Shown: in pieces, positions 13,653 to 14,199 of the stretch
How positions within the stretch are numbered: position 1 is the first letter of the stretch
How the letters are laid out: every line of letters starts with the position of its first letter
Assembly: GCA_964428905.1 (NCBI GenBank)
Contig: CAYSAA010000045.1
Span: forward strand, 1 to 14,199
DNA: 14,199 nucleotides
Direction of reading: 5' to 3'
Origin: CAYSAA01 sp964428905
GTDB lineage: Bacteria; Atribacterota; Phoenicimicrobiia; Phoenicimicrobiales; Stramentimicrobiaceae
Notes under the pieces: model-generated
What the model was told of the DNA's origin: nothing
The model's database searches: none
Seen by the model: only the letters and a program-made list of their open reading frames with translations
Made by a program: the position numbers and the translations under genes

Positions 13653-14114
13653 ATGTTTATTGCTGGGGTATTTCTTGTTGTTAATATTTCAGATATTTTA
13701 ATATCTATCTTTTTCCGTTATTTTTTAAAAGATTCACTTGTTTGGACCGAAGAAGTGGCTCGATTTACCTTAATTTATTCGGTTATGTTTGGTTCGGTAG
13801 CGGCAATCAGTTTTGGAGATCATGTAAAAATCACTATCTTCCTGGACTATTTGCCTGCAATAATCCGCAAAGTGATTATCATCCTTTGCCATTTAATGAT
13901 TATAGGCATCATTGCCTATATGACCTATCTGGGGATAAACTATGTCAATAATGCCTGGCGATTTCGAACCTTAGCCTTGGGCATCCCCAAGGCCATTCCC
14001 CTTATGTCAATCCCCATCGGAATGGGATTATTTCTGGTACAGTATATCTTTGTTGAAATCGTTGGTGTGAATCATCAAAGTGAGGATAAGAAAAAATTGG
14101 AGATGAAAAAATGA
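13653..14114 (+). CDS. dctQ: TRAP transporter small permease DctQ (true start probably upstream)
   Basis: DctQ is the small four-helix membrane subunit of TRAP transporters. The first conventional start, ATG 13653, gives 153 residues with the family signature RYFLKDSLVWTEEVARF beginning at residue 22, then GDHVKI and further helices. That ATG lies only a few residues before helix 1 and has no usable SD. The frame stays open upstream to 13569 and encodes LVKRLSNWIKYLSMFIAGV across the ATG, a normal DctQ amphipathic N-terminus. The only well-placed start is an ATA at 13590, 9 nt after GGAGG (13576-13580). It would give 174 residues and overlap the end of dctP by 8 nt. I give the ATG coordinate as the conservative choice. 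The stop overlaps dctM by 4 nt. Confidence 0.88.
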   Translation: MFIAGVFLVVNISDILISIFFRYFLKDSLVWTEEVARFTLIYSVMFGSVAAISFGDHVKITIFLDYLPAIIRKVIIILCHLMIIGIIAYMTYLGINYVNNAWRFRTLALGIPKAIPLMSIPIGMGLFLVQYIFVEIVGVNHQSEDKKKLEMKK

Positions 14115-14199
14115 GTATCCTGATGGCTATATCATTTTTGGTCTTATTATTAATTGGTGTACCCATCTTTATCGCATTGTTACTGGCTTCATTTCTGGG
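14111..14199 (+). CDS. dctM: TRAP transporter large permease DctM (N-terminal fragment)
   Basis: An ATG at 14111 overlaps the dctQ stop in an ATGA arrangement and has GGAG (14099-14102) 8 nt upstream. The 29 codons visible begin MSILMAISFLVLLLIGVPIF and continue with IALLLASFL, the typical first helix of the 12-helix DctM subunit that carries the substrate with Na+ or H+. The gene runs off the window. Position and coupling after dctP and dctQ make the assignment secure despite its length. Confidence 0.85.
   Translation, partial: MSILMAISFLVLLLIGVPIFIALLLASFL

Overview
The window is an AT-rich bacterial chromosome segment of about 14 kb. Genes sit behind strong Shine-Dalgarno (SD) sequences and several start with TTG. 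Most promoters are sigma-70-like. The mix of genes suggests an anaerobic, heterotrophic, possibly salt-adapted bacterium: plsX, a PEGA/Big_2/caspase lipoprotein, a ProU/OpuA betaine transporter, a DUF2089 regulator and a TRAP carboxylate transporter. It would fit Atribacterota or a deep-branching Firmicutes-like lineage. That placement is inference from style and content only, because there is no rRNA or other marker gene here.

Layout, left to right. (1) Positions 1-190 are the edge of a probable insertion sequence: the first 29 codons of a leftward transposase and two direct repeats in front of it. (2) plsX (phospholipid synthesis) follows a consensus promoter and a palindromic leader. Its end overlaps a convergent gene for an unrecognised four-helix membrane protein. 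(3) A spacer with degenerate 7-base repeats and a REP-like palindrome precedes mntP (Mn efflux). mntP is nearly joined to a lipoprotein with PEGA, Big_2 and caspase (C14) domains. (4) A consensus promoter and a leader of about 335 nt lead into a betaine/proline-type ABC transporter: binding protein, permease, ATPase with CBS domains. An intercistronic hairpin lies between the first two genes. (5) A second patch of 7-base repeats and a perfect 21-bp hairpin separate this operon from a leftward pair: a DUF2089 zinc-ribbon/HTH protein and a SHOCT-like protein. (6) A very AT-rich divergent region with several inverted repeats precedes a DEAD-box RNA helicase with a DbpA-type RNA-binding tail. (7) A secreted nitrilase-superfamily hydrolase is followed by a TRAP transporter (dctP, dctQ and the start of dctM), which runs off the right edge.

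Working together: the ABC transporter imports compatible solute, with the CBS domains probably gating it. The exported amidase/nitrilase may supply a carboxylate to the TRAP system. The DUF2089 and SHOCT-like proteins share a short motif and form one regulatory unit. The most unusual points are the lipid-anchored caspase with an EF-hand-like loop, a permease start whose only good SD lies across a hairpin, a probable AUA start for dctQ, the shared motif in the DUF2089 pair, and the dispersed heptanucleotide and REP-like repeats. I saw no CRISPR array, tRNA, rRNA or phage structural gene.
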